Source: Antitrichia curtipendula (taxonomy: Eukaryota; Streptophyta; Bryopsida; Hypnales; Leucodontaceae). Taken from it: a stretch of 64,000 nt of DNA. This document shows, one piece after another, positions 46,741 to 58,113 of the stretch. Numbering within the stretch: position 1 is the first letter of the stretch; the number at the start of each line of letters is the position of its first letter. A model generated the notes under the pieces. That model had not been told where the DNA came from. It saw nothing but the letters and a program-made list of their open reading frames with translations, and ran no database searches. Location of the stretch: the NCBI GenBank assembly GCA_951230915.1, contig OX579641.1:17648254-17712253 (forward strand), read 5' to 3'. Both the position numbers and the translations under genes were made by a program.

Positions 46741-48131
46741 ATGGCTGCTGCCATGAGAGCCTCGTTGTTGTTCCTGGCTGCTGCCTTGATCGTTGGTTGC
46801 TCCGTCTCGGGCGCCATGGCTGCTGATATGAGCGACCTGGACTTCATGACGGAGCTGAAGCAACGGCAGGACTTCGACGCCGATGACTTCGTGTTCAAGT
46901 TCGAGAAGACCACTGACAAGACGCCGTTCGGGAACCTCCGACCCATGTTCGTGGACTTCAACGCTGCGCTGGCCACTCTGCCTGGTGATGGCGCCTCGCA
47001 GAACCTGGTTACCGTCGGGCCTTGTGCTATCAATCAGCCTCACAATCACCCACGAGCCACCCAAATCTCTCATGTGACTGAAGGTAGGCCCCCCTCATTA
47101 AGTTGCTTGTAAGTACGGGATTTGTGAGCTCTTCAACGGTGCAATTGCTGATTAATTTTGGCTTCAGTACATGCTGGATCAAGGCGTTATTAGATAGACG
47201 TTTGATCGAGTTTCAGGTGCTCCAGGTTCCATTTGTGCTGAATTTTTGATTGATCTGGAGCTCACATATATAATGATGCATGCTGTGGTTTATGGAGCAG
47301 GCGAGCTGTTGTTTGGGTTCGCGGAAGAAAATGGCGGGCGACACTTCATCGGAGGAAACGTCACGAAAGGCCAAACTGTCATCATTCCTCAAGGTACTCG
47401 AATTTGTCCCAATTTGAATTGAGAAGAAGGATCCCTAATTGGAGTCACTTTCATTGGCCTTTGGTTTTGCATAAATACAGTAGGGTCCTCTTTGCTTCAG
47501 ATTATTACTTGATCGACCGAATTCCATACCCTGTAGAACAGCATATCTGCACGGCCTGAGATTTTCTGCAATATTATTCGCGAGTGCAAACCCTCTGTTG
47601 AAGTGTAAAATTAACACTCGTGCCAAATGCACGTTTCCCTCTACTCCAACAGTCCACTTGTTGTTTCAACCCCCAACAGGGATTTTGCACGAGTGAGACT
47701 TCTGAAGTTCATTCGTTTCCCCACTAATACCTTCCATTTTGTAGTCGGTTTGTATCTCTCTCTATATGTATATCCAATTCATATTGTATTGCATGGCAAC
47801 AATTGCACCCTACCACACAACTACCAAATGCTGAATAAGCTAGGGAGAAATGAGTCTCACTCCGTCTATGTATGTTGGTGTCTATGCAGGCTTGATCCAT
47901 TTTGCCCAGAACTTGGGCTGCAAGGAAGCGCAGTTCATTGCCAGCTTCCCCCACCGCGACCCTGGAACCCAAACCACGGCCGTGGCCTTCTTCAACTTGC
48001 CAACTAGTGCCATTCGGGCCACCACGGGACTCTCTGACTCGGAGATCAAGAAAATTCTGAAAAGCATCACCAACAATCCCAACCCCTCGCTGGACAAAGT
48101 GTGCGCCAAGAGATGCGGCATCAACTATTGA
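46741..48131 (+). CDS. Germin-like protein (secreted cupin)
   Basis: Three exons in phase (46741-47083, 47301-47393, 47890-48131) give 225 residues. An N-terminal hydrophobic signal peptide (LLFLAAALIVGCSVSGAMAA) is followed by a single germin-type cupin domain. Cupin motif 1 reads HNHPRATQISHVTEGELLFG and motif 2 reads PQGLIHFAQNLG, with the expected metal-binding His residues and the Asn. Germins normally have Glu where this protein has Gln (ATQ instead of ATE), so one metal ligand is changed. The N-terminal disulfide cysteines of typical germins are missing, while a CAKRC pair sits at the C-terminus. Germin-like proteins are apoplastic, manganese-binding and often show oxalate oxidase or superoxide dismutase activity; activity here is uncertain. 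ATG 46741 was chosen, and 46753 is a possible alternative. Confidence 0.92.
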
Positions 48132-48260
48132 TTCATTCATTCATTCACTCTGGGCACTGTTAAACTTGCTGCAACCCTAGTAGCTAGCATTAATTTGGCT
48201 GAGGGCGTTCTTATCTATAGCGGCTGGCACAGTGCCGCCCATGGCGAATAAAACCTCACG
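48132..48260 (+). terminator. 3' UTR with polyadenylation signal of the germin-like gene
   Basis: AATAAA occurs at about 48247, some 115 bp after the stop codon, in a position suitable for plant polyadenylation. Confidence 0.5.
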
Positions 48261-50079
48261 TGTAGCTACCCTTTCTTTTTCCTGTAGATCAAGTTGAATG
48301 GTCTGCAACAACCTGCGTTTTCTCCACAAATAATGAAGACACGACCAGACTGTGGTTGCAACTCCATGATTGATGCCTTGAAAGATTTCCGAAATCGAAC
48401 TGTATTGCGTTTTTGATTAATACTGAATATGTAAAAGTGTGCGTATCTTGCTGTTGCTTTACTGTGTATTGTAAGTGAGGCTTCGAAAGCTTTTGGTGGA
48501 TGCTTCCGTTTTTTTGTTCACTGCAATCCCAAAGGCACAAATGCGCGTGGAGCGTTACCCTCAGTTCCTCACCGAGCCACCGCCGCAGACAACGCTCCGA
48601 CTTCTCCGTCGGAAGTGGATAAGTCAACACTCTCACTACCATGAAGAATGGTTTTACTAGTTATCCCCCCCCCAAATGCTTGCACTAAAAATAGAGATGT
48701 CAGTTTGAAAAAATCGTCATACACAATAATGGTAAGTAAGTCCTACAACACAGTTTCGATGCCGGTGATCGGTCAGTCTTTTCTCTCCCCGTTGATTTAA
48801 GGTAGCACTGCCCAATGTCACAATCCACCCAATTCAGCCACCTATACGATCCTCCCATTTGAGTCAGTGGCCTACCCATTACCACAATCTTGGTGACCCT
48901 TTATCATGATGGCAATGCACTTGCGGAGCGGACACATCAACTCACACTTTAACCCTTCAAGGACGAAGGGGTGACCTTGGAAATCTTCCCTTTTCATTAC
49001 CGTGTGAATGATTGACTTAAGAAATACCGAAAAAAACTCATCTGAAGTCAGACTATTGTAGAAGACCTAGCCCCTTTTCACAACAAAATTTCGAGGATGA
49101 ATGGTTGCACTTTTGTCCTACTAAAAGGATTTCTTGTCATCTATTCGATGCCAAATGTCCATGTCAACATTTAAGGATTAACAAGGGTCAACCCATGCTT
49201 CAAGAAGGGTCTATTCAAATTTTAATATTTTAGCTTTGAAAAATAAATAAAAATTCACTTCTTGGCAAATGTCTTCATTCATTTTGCAAATAACTTCTCT
49301 CAAATTTTTCAATCTCTGAGAACTATGAGAACTAACAAATAGTTTATCAAAAGTAATTTGTATCATTATGTTTGGAAGCTTTTGCAATCTGTACCTTAAA
49401 TTATGTTGTTTGTTTTGTTTGTTTTGTTTGATACGTTGAGATCTAAAAAAAGTTAAAAACCGTAAGGTACTCAGCAACATTCTTGGCACTTCTGGAATAC
49501 TCTTGGCAAAGAGGGGTGCACGGACTTTGTTTCATGGTGTTTAGACCTACAATGTGAAAGTTATTGAATTTAAAAGTTTTTATGAATGAAAAAATTGAAA
49601 TAAATTATCTTTTATTTTTAAAAATCCATAACTTTCACATCACATGATTCACATGTCCAAATGCCACAAGACAAAGCCCTTGCACTCTTTTGTACATAGA
49701 AATTTCTATTCATGCCAATTTCGTGGTGTTTGGACCTATAGTGTGAAAATTATGATTTTTTTTAATTAGATTTTTTCATTCAAATAACTTTTATTTTAAA
49801 AAAACCATAACTTTTACATTGCATGTCTAAATGCCATAAAACAAAGTCTGCATTCCTTTGTGCATAGAGCTTTCTACTTGTACCAAGAACGCAACCTCTC
49901 ACACGATAGTCTCGAAGTTATTGAATTTCAAAGTTTCAATGAATTAAAAAATTATTTTTACTTTTATTTTGGTTGTGGCATTGGCACATGTTGCATTGCT
50001 TTGATTTTTGCCTCCAAATTGATTCTTTTGCAATCACATGCAAAATAGTCTTGCTTTCTATACTTGTGATATAGACTAG
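48261..50079. other. Intergenic DNA with a possible small TTAA element
   Basis: No gene recognised. A possible decayed TTAA element spans 48953-49177: TTAA then CCCTTCAAGGACG on the left, and ACATTTAAGGA then TTAA on the right. At 49530-49840 a diverged tandem pair of about 190 bp shares GTGTTTRGACCTAYA and CATAACTTTYACAT. Confidence 0.4.
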
Positions 50080-50342
50080 CACTGGAAATTCTGAGTGGAG
50101 TAGCCCCCCGGGCTAAACAGTGGGGGGGTGCCAAACTTAATCGAAGTATCCCCAAGCTATTTGCAGCTTGGCTACCTGTGGCTTCTTGTCTGGGCTGAAT
50201 TCAAATGTAGACCTAGCTTCTTGCACAATTTTAGGGCTATTTTTTTAGCCCCCCTCTCTTTTTTATTAGTGCTGGAAGGGGCTACATTGAGGGCTAAAAC
50301 ACCCGAGTCTATCCTGGACTAAATGCTTCAAAGTTTCCAGTG
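50080..50342. mobile_element. 263 bp CACTA-type MITE with TAG target duplication
   Basis: Ends CACTGGAAATT and the inverse of CACTGGAAACT. The exact 3 bp duplication TAG lies at 50077-50079 and 50343-50345. GC-rich inner parts (AGCCCCCCGGGCT) could fold. Confidence 0.85.
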
Positions 50343-50389
50343 TAGGTTCTTGTTCTATGTGTTAGAATGTTGGTGCAATATCTACTCCT

Positions 50390-51177
50390 GATGGTATGAT
50401 CGATCGCTGTAGGAAGAACCTCATCCTTGATTTTGACAGCCTCGAGATGAAGGAGCACCGAATGAAGAGTCTTGACTTATTCATATGAGGTTAATTTCTT
50501 CCTCTTTGCGTTTCTCGATGCTAGGTCCTAGTTCTTTGGCCAATAGGAGTTCCTATAATTCAAGAAAAGAAGGTAGCCATTCCTAACTTTTATGGATCAG
50601 TCTAAATGTAGACCAACTTTTGGAAGATTGTTGATCATGAGATTGATTAGATCTTCATGAGGAATTGTTATTCCTAGATTGGCCAATTGTGTAACTAGCA
50701 AGTTGATTTCTTGAAGATGATTGCTAATGCCTTTTCTTTCTTCTAGATTTAAGAATAAAATTGTTCCTTTAAAGAGAGACGATGCAATGAATTCCTTACG
50801 TCATACATGTTACAAAATCTGTGCCAAATTGCGTGAGGATTAGTAAGATGTATAATGCTTAGGAGGATAGAATCATGTACCATAGAAATAATAATCCGCC
50901 CAACGCAGAAACGTACTAGTTCATATTCTTGTGCGGTGTTTGGCGGCGCCACTGTTGCTCCTATGGTCTAGGCCGATGTTTCAATTGTGGTTTTACCATC
51001 CGTGGTCAATGTGGAAGTAGTCGTGGATGTAAGGATGCTTATAGCAGTCTCCGTAGTATCCAAAGCTTGGTCATCGGTATTTGCAGGTTCAATAAAACTC
51101 TAAAGACCTTCCTACATGAGAGTCATCTTACACTTATAACTCCAAATAGTATAGTTGGAGGGACCAAAAAGTTTCAT
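50390..51177 (-). pseudogene. Ty1/copia-type gag remnant
   Basis: Reading down from 51177 the frame opens with MKLFGPSNYTIWSYK, the usual copia gag start (G-x-NY-xx-W), and continues through SIIHLTNPHAIWHRF, matching the conserved EIW region of the UBN2-type gag domain. No protease, integrase or RT follows. In-frame stops: TAG at 51114, 51102, 50970 and, after a one-base shift near 50750, TGA 50599, TAG 50530 and TAA 50479 (first bases on the minus strand). Truncated before the zinc knuckle, close to the MITE at 50080-50342. Confidence 0.7.
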
Positions 51178-51289
51178 GGACTCTAGAATGTCTTCGTAGT
51201 ATCCATGTCTAACTATGTAATCCATTGGAGATAGATTGAATAAAGAAATTTCAGTGATCAATGCAAGATTTTGAGCGACGTGCAATATA

Positions 51290-52374
51290 CACTAGAAGAA
51301 AAGCACGTTTTTGCTGGCGTTTAGCAACAAACGCGTCGTATTTTTTCAAACATTAGATGTTCCAAAAAACATGTACGCGTTTTGTAGAAAACGTGTACAT
51401 GTTTTGCAGAAAATGCGACCATGTCACTGTGGACGGCTATGTTTGTGACAATGTCAACTGCGACATGGCCATGTTTTTATAAAACGTCGCATACAACATA
51501 AATTGCCATGTCAGCAAGTAGATTTAGAGAAGGGCAGCCACGTGGCATATTTTGGAAAAAAATAAATGGATGGATAGATGGATGTCGAGTTGGACGTCGA
51601 GCTGAACATCTCAAACAATATAGGCTAATTATTCCATATTGTTTGTCTCATAATGGACAAAATTTTTAGCAAAGGGCAGCCATGTGGCATATTTTGGAAA
51701 AAAAAGAAATGATGGATGCATGGACGTCGGGTTGAACGTCTAAAACAACGTGTTGGATGTCGGGCTACACGTCTCAAACAATGTAGGCTATTTATCCCAT
51801 ATTGTTTGTCGCACCATGGACAAAGAATGGGTATAAATATGACGCTGAAAATGTTCATTTCTATGTAATTTTTCCATCAAAATAAAATTGATGGAAATGG
51901 TAAGTTTGTTTACTTCTTGGTGAATTCTACATTTTTTTTGTTGCTTACTTTTATTTTTTAATTTATGTTAACTAATTATTTTTTGAAAAATGGACTAGAT
52001 GAAAAGAATGGGATGGATGAAAAAATAGGTTGGATGAAAAACATCAGATTCTGTGACCTCCACGTCATCCACCACGTCAGATACGGTCAAGTAAAAAAAA
52101 AAGATTACGTGGCAGTGCGCATCCAAGTGGTGCCTTCGTGGCACTCAAGTGCCCTCCACGTGTTGACCTCTGAGGACCTCAGTAGACATTGTTGTCACCC
52201 ACGTTTTTGAAAAAACGAGTACAAAAATGATGCGTTCTTCTAGATTTTCACATGTTTTTACCCCGTCTAATCAAACGGATTTTAGGAGACGTCAACGCTG
52301 ATCATTTTTGTGTCACACACAACGCATACTCGCGTTGTTTTGGACATTTTGAAAAAGTCCATTTTCTTCTAGTG
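51290..52374. mobile_element. 1.09 kb CACTA-type element
   Basis: Ends CACTAGAAGAAAA and its exact inverse, with ATA duplicated at 51287-51289 and 52375-52377. The interior contains two related blocks (about 51530-51660 and 51668-51800) sharing GGCAGCCACGTGGCATATTT. No CACTA transposase frame. Inserted between the primer-binding site and gag of the copia remnant. Confidence 0.85.
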
Positions 52375-52516
52375 ATAGCTTAACGACTTTCTAGAAGTGG
52401 CTATCTAACGAGTCAAGCTAACAAATAGTGTATTCTAATCGCTACTTGACTAACTAGAGCTACAACATTAGATCACTCTTCGTATGTAAGGCGACCAAGA
52501 GGATCAAGGATCTGTA

Positions 52517-52528
52517 GCTATGATACTA
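52517..52528 (-). other. Probable primer-binding site of the copia remnant
   Basis: On the minus strand the sequence TAGTATCATAGC follows the presumed LTR end. It is a close variant of the initiator-Met tRNA complement TGGTATCAGAGC used by most plant copia elements. Confidence 0.5.
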
Positions 52529-52800
52529 TGTGGTAAAATGCTACTATCTTGCAATACGTGAAGATTGTGATCCTTTAGAATAAGAGATAAAATAATATAC
52601 AAGATAAAGCCCAATTTGTACAGAGTGCTAAACCTAAGTTCTAAACCTATTTAGCCTCTCTGGATGATATTCATTGAGGAGCACTAGAAGAAATTTGTGT
52701 TTTGTTTGACGTCTAAAAACTGGACGTCAAATTTTTTGGATATAAAAAAAAACACGGGTTTCTTCTAGTAGAGGGAATGACATCCTAATAGTTTCATATA
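52529..52800 (-). repeat. Probable 5' LTR of the copia remnant
   Basis: Inferred from the minus-strand start TGTCAATATATG at 52800 and a CA end directly before the primer-binding site. After removing the 89 bp mini-element and its target repeat it is about 180 bp, short for a copia LTR. No partner LTR is present in the window, so the limits are approximate. Confidence 0.4.
52682..52770. mobile_element. 89 bp miniature CACTA element
   Basis: Ends CACTAGAAGAAA and the inverse TTTCTTCTAGTA (last base changed), with GAG on both sides (52679-52681, 52771-52773). The inside is a hairpin around TTGACGTC and GACGTCAA. Same terminal family as 51290-52374. Confidence 0.75.
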
Positions 52801-54332
52801 TTGACAATAGCTGTTTTAATTTAAGGTTTGCATGCCTTCATTTTGACATGCCATTTGCAACATTGATGGACACTTTTTAACATTTAATTTGGTAGTACGC
52901 TATGGCTTTCAACAAAACCTATTATTGTAAGCTTTAGAAAATCATATCTAATTCAATTTAGGTCTAAATTTACAAATCAAATTGTGATGAATGTGTCTCC
53001 CTCTCTTCTTTCCTTAAAATTTTGTTAGAAAATGATTCAATCACCATAGAAGAGATCATAAGCCAATATGCTCTTAAATGGGAGGTATTTGCACCTCCTA
53101 CCTTATGATCAAATATGAACACAACAACACATGCTCAGAGGATATGAGCAGTTATAGATTGTGACGTTATACGGGTAGAGGGTTAAGTACGGACTAGGTA
53201 ACGTTTGAGCCGCCGGGAGGCGGCGAGTGGGTTACTGGACGTAACCAGCTCTGTTCCGGAATGAGAACTTCCATAATTGTTGCCTTCGTAGATGAATATA
53301 AAGTGGGTACACCCCAAACCGCCACTTTTTGCTACTGAGCCTAGTTATTACTATTAGACTGGTCAAATTTCCATACATTCTTGTTGGCAAGTGAAAGGAG
53401 GTTCCAACACACCAGAGAACGTGACATTTGGACATCGTATGCAAAAGTTATTAAGGGTCAAAGTTTGTTTCTGAAGCGTTCCATCCAAATAGGTACATAA
53501 CTGATTTTGGAAATGTACCCACCCTGTAGATGGCGCTTTAAGGTCAGGTGCCATTTTGGGGGTGCCTACCTTAGTGTGATTACGAACAAACTATCTTGCT
53601 TGTGGATGAAACACGTTCCAGCAGATGGATGCACACAATCAGAGATGGTTACGTGTCCACGAGCTTTCACAACGAGTAGCAAAGAGATGACCGCCTGCCC
53701 CATTTTGTTCCAATCTTATTACAGCTGCCAAGTTTTCACGTCGGTACGACCCATGCCAGGTGTCCATAGTAGATCGACGATCGTCCAGTTCTAGTAAGTT
53801 AATCCACGCTGGAGAATAATTTTTCTTCCGAACTCTATTGATTGAACCGCCGCTGCCCATAATTCTGAGCAGCCTTACCTTCCTTGCAATCGTCCGATCC
53901 ATTCACGTGGAGAATAGAAAATTTCGGATTCAACTCTCAAAATAAATTCAGAGTTGTGCGCCGGTAGCCATCATTGATCGATAAGATGAAGCGTCATTCC
54001 GACCCAAACCAATTTACTTAGATTACTTTTAACTTATAACTCTCAGATCGATAGATAGCTTTTAATTTCCCAGTGTCGTATTTCGCGTACCCTGCATGGG
54101 CTTGCTGCACATTGCAATTGAGCACTATTGCCATAAAAGCCGGTTGCGGGAGCAAGTTGGCCACAAGGCATGTGTTTCAGGTGCAAGCCGATCTCTGACT
54201 CTAAGTTAGCTAGACTGAACATACTGAAGTTAGTAGCTGCAAACCTAGAGTACTGATTTCGTGAGGAACTCGCGGAGGCAACTGTTGGGGGGAACAATTA
54301 TGTAATTGCGAAGGTCAAAGCTCAGGATTCCA

Positions 54333-55917
54333 ATGGTACCCAAACGAACCACCACCCCGGACATGGCCGCCACATTTCACGTGTCCCTGCTGAGTTGCAG
54401 GAAGACGGGTCGCGTGTTGTTTCTGGAAGCGGGGAAGGACTTTGTCGACCTGCTTCTCAGCTTCCTGCTCTTGCCAGTCGGCACCATCCTTCACATACTG
54501 TCCACAGGTAATCAAGTTATTTCGATTACGTACATGAAATTGGACATTATTAAGTTGTACCCAGTAATATCCACAAGTTTGATGCCGTTGCATCCTTGAC
54601 GAAAACTCTGCTGGTTTGGACTACATAGAATTCCAACTATTTGCAAGTTAAGAACTGCTAGATAAAATGCCAATTTTCTTAAGTGACGGAGTTCCACGAT
54701 TTTGCACGTTTCAGGGCTCAGTCTGAAACGCAAATCCACATTTATTCATGTCCTAGTTTTTAGAGCTTTGAGAAGATGAGTGTTACAATTTCTGCAGCCC
54801 GGCCAGTTTAACGATACCAACGATGGCTCGCTAGTTCGGCTTGTGAGTCACCATTCGCGCTTCCCAACTTTGACGTGAGCTCTCATGGGGATTCCGTTAT
54901 GCATATACAGAATATGTTTGTTTTGATTGGCAGCTCGTAACAGTAACTTCCATGTATATTTCATTAATCGCAAAGGTAAGTTTCTACAATGCAAATTGAC
55001 TTTGACACTATACGACAATTTCAATGTTTGTTCCAACAGCATGCATGTTGTAATATGTGGCAGGACATGTGAAAGTGAAGCATCTGGGAGGTATCTCCAG
55101 TGTTTTTGATAGCGTGAAGAAACTTGAGCGTTCCTTTTTCAATGTGGACAAGCAGACTCTGGTGGAACCCAGACCTGCAGCCGTGGGCACTTGCGTGACG
55201 ACTGGCCTGCTCCAAAGGGCCAACACACCAAATCCCTCGTATGAGATTGATTTGCCCAAGGTGTACTATCGGTGCAATAGTAATTATGACGCTTGCACCA
55301 ACCTCTCCTCAATGTCTGGAAGTGTCTGTCAGCCATGTAGCACTCCCTATCGACCTACACAAGGAGAACGGGAGGGCGTTACACCCCCACCCCACCCCGT
55401 ATTATATCGGGGGGGGGGTTCAAGTTACCCCCCCGCAATATAATACCAGGGATAACGCCCCCCCGGTTTCCATGTGCTACTTACACTTACAATATGGCAA
55501 TGACTGTTCTTCCCAAAGATCTTGAAGAACTAAAGGCGGCGATTGTGGATCGTCTCAAAGCTCCAGTGGAGGAGGCCAGTTCTTCCACCCGCCAAGAATT
55601 TGTGAAAGAAAGCATCACGTACATAGTCACCGACAGTCTGGAGATCATGCCGTCCACTACGATTCGAAGCATCAAAGTGCTCAACAAACTGAAGGTGGCC
55701 ACTCTTTCTGATCTGGAGAGCAGCGACATCACAGTCAGCATCGCACAGGTAAATTTACACCCAATAACTCATTCTGCATCCTCGATTTACGTAACATAAT
55801 TCCTTGAACTTCGCTAATGTTGGCTGTGTACGTCGATGCTGCTCTCAGGTCCTCCAGTTACTTCAATCGGCATTGACGTCCAGCAGTTGTCTCAACGACG
55901 TGTTTGGGAAGAAATAG
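54333..55917 (+). pseudogene. DUF674 family gene, copy 2, broken by an exonic MITE
   Basis: Same structure as copy 1: exon 1 54333-54507, exon 2 55064-55748, exon 3 55849-55917, with near-identical sequence. Exon 1 keeps the DUF674 start, LEAGKDFVDLLLSFLLLP, here with the Ala and Val more usual for the family than copy 1's Val and Phe. A 119 bp MITE plus a 3 bp target repeat sits in exon 2 (55358-55479). The 122 extra bases shift the frame and bring a stop at 55441-55443, so about half of the protein is lost. Downstream coding sequence is otherwise uncorrupted, which points to recent inactivation. Splicing out of the MITE cannot be excluded. Confidence 0.85.
55358..55476. mobile_element. 119 bp CACTA-type MITE inside DUF674 exon 2
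   Basis: Termini CACAAGGAGAACGGGAGGGC and the inverse of CACATGGAAACCGGGGGGGC. CTA is duplicated at 55355-55357 and 55477-55479, while copy 1 has a single CTA (GACCTACTTACAC). The centre is a CG-rich hairpin with runs of C and G. Confidence 0.9.
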
Positions 55918-56898
55918 GCTGCAAGCTGGTGCTGCAGCCAAAAGATTTCTAAAAAGCGAAAATGCAACGTATGTACTTTGTATGCACGATCTCTCTACCT
56001 GCTGCTACGGAAGCAAGATTAATTTTTGAAAGGATGCATCATTTTTATCTACTTCATCTAGCTCTGAAAAGATTTTGAACAGGATTATTCGTAGTGTCTA
56101 GAGACTGTGGCCGGTTTTAATATCCAACTGGTTGATTGGACTCAGTTAGTGAATTGAATGGACTCAGTTAATTAAGGACCAAGTGAAGGTGCCGCAATAA
56201 CTAATCCTTGAACTTACTCCGCGGCGCGCAGCAACTGTATTTGCTGCAAGCGAGCTATTTTGAGGTGTTCCTATCATAAAATATAGTTAAGACGGATTTA
56301 AAGGTTTCAGCCATAGCTATTTCTGGCTTACTTTCAACGTATGTCGCAAAGTAACCACTTCCTACAACAACTCTGACTTTGTAAGGTATGAACAATCATC
56401 TTCTAAAATCGTCCTAATTAGCATCCCTCCATCACCGTCGCTCCTCGGTTCTGCTCAATTTGCTACCCTTTACTTTTTCTCACATCTAGGAGCTTCTCGA
56501 GCAACTCATAGCTTCATGATCAAGCAATTATTCCTCCTGTATTTCGCTGCAGCAATTAAACTAATCTGGCATTCATGATTCATATGCCGATACATTTTCG
56601 TTCGCACTCTTTAATTCCAGGAGCTAGCAAGCTTTATACTCAGCCGATCTCTTCAGTCCGATCCATCATCCTGTGGTTCATAGAAATCTCGGTAGTAATT
56701 CCATTGCCATAACACTTTCATATACCGATATGTTTTTGTCAGCAATTTCCTGCTGAAGATCCAAATCCAACTCGCCGTACGCGCATGCATTGCATGCAAT
56801 CGCCGCTGCTTTTTGCAAATCCGGATAACTGCAGCTTTGCGGTAAACTCAGGCGGTTTGTGCTCAGTAGTTGATCTAAGGAATTGCGCTCACGTATAT

Positions 56899-57154
56899 CA
56901 CAGGAAGATTTCGTGACGTTAACCGGGGCTAATCCTTTGAGGAATAGCCCCCACTTTAGACCCCATGTATACAGTGTTTGAAAAATCTCGGATTTTTTTT
57001 TTCACACTACTTTAGACCCCAAAATGTCCCACCTTGGCCGGACTAAAGTTTATGCGGAGTTAAGCCTTGGGGTCTAAAGTGGGACAGTTTAGACCGTGGT
57101 TTAGACCCCCCAAAACTTTAGCCCCAGGAGCTAACGCCTCAAAATCTTCCTGTG
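56899..57154. mobile_element. 256 bp CACAG-ended MITE
   Basis: Termini CACAGGAAGATTTCGTGACG and the inverse of CACAGGAAGATTTTGAGGCG. The inner part has GGGGTCTAAA and TTTAGACCCC blocks in both orientations. The right flank (ATGGTAACAAGCACG) is the same site that follows a different MITE in copy 1 (20060), while the left flank differs, so a deletion accompanied or followed insertion. Confidence 0.7.
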
Positions 57155-58113
57155 ATGGTAACAAGCACGCAAATTGTACGCTTTCCGATCGATCTCTAAG
57201 GTCAAGACGTACAATACACTGAAAAGCCCACAGGCAAAAACAAAGGAGAGCAACCCCATACAGCCCAATACGTACAATTTAGATGCTTGCTACGTACCTT
57301 GGGACAGGCATGTGAAGAGAACCACACATATATTCGACATATATTCTTGATGATTGAAGTAAGTCTGTCAGTTCGATCTTAGTACTAATGTCCCTTTCGT
57401 TTACTGATTCCTGGTCAGTTTCCTACCAATTGGGCTTCCAACAAGAACGTTTTAGTAGACCCATAGTAGCAAGCAGAAAAAAAATTTACGCTTTTCGATC
57501 TCTGAGGTCAATTGATACGTACAATGGAGATTCTAATTGGATACCTTGGGATGCGTGTACGCATAGCTGCAGGGTCCCTGAGTTTGAACTTACTTGCTAA
57601 ATCTGTGTTCATGCATGTGGCGTAGTTAGTAGAACTGTACGTCTAGGCTGGTGCTCTATTCAGACTGAAGCTTTAATTCTTTCGTGGTGGGGAGCGAGCC
57701 AGCGTCATTTGTGAACATTCCTTCTACACTAAATAGGGTTTTTAAAGGGACCTCAGTGATACTAATTAATCGACATTACACAGTATATAAATATCTACTT
57801 TTGTTGTCCGTCAATAGTTACCGAAGTGTCAGGAGGCTGTACATCATGTTTCAAACATCTACAGTTTTCTACAATAAGTCTCTTTAATTTTCTGATCCCC
57901 TAAATATCCCTATTCAATGTAGGACTGGCTGTAGGATCAGTACAGCTTCATTACTGGAACCATGATATACATCAGACATGTATAGTAAGACAACTTGCCT
58001 GCGCCCAGGATCTCAATCTCCATACCATATGATTGATTGAGGATTTAGTTAGCTCCAAATTGTAACCTTCGTTTTTCGTAACAGTGATTGACCTCCTTAT
58101 TCCACTTCCCTTA

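Noticed and set aside
46620..47033. 137-residue frame antisense to the germin-like gene
   Set aside because: It is the shadow of GC-rich exon 1; the sense strand has signal peptide, cupin motifs and in-phase splicing.
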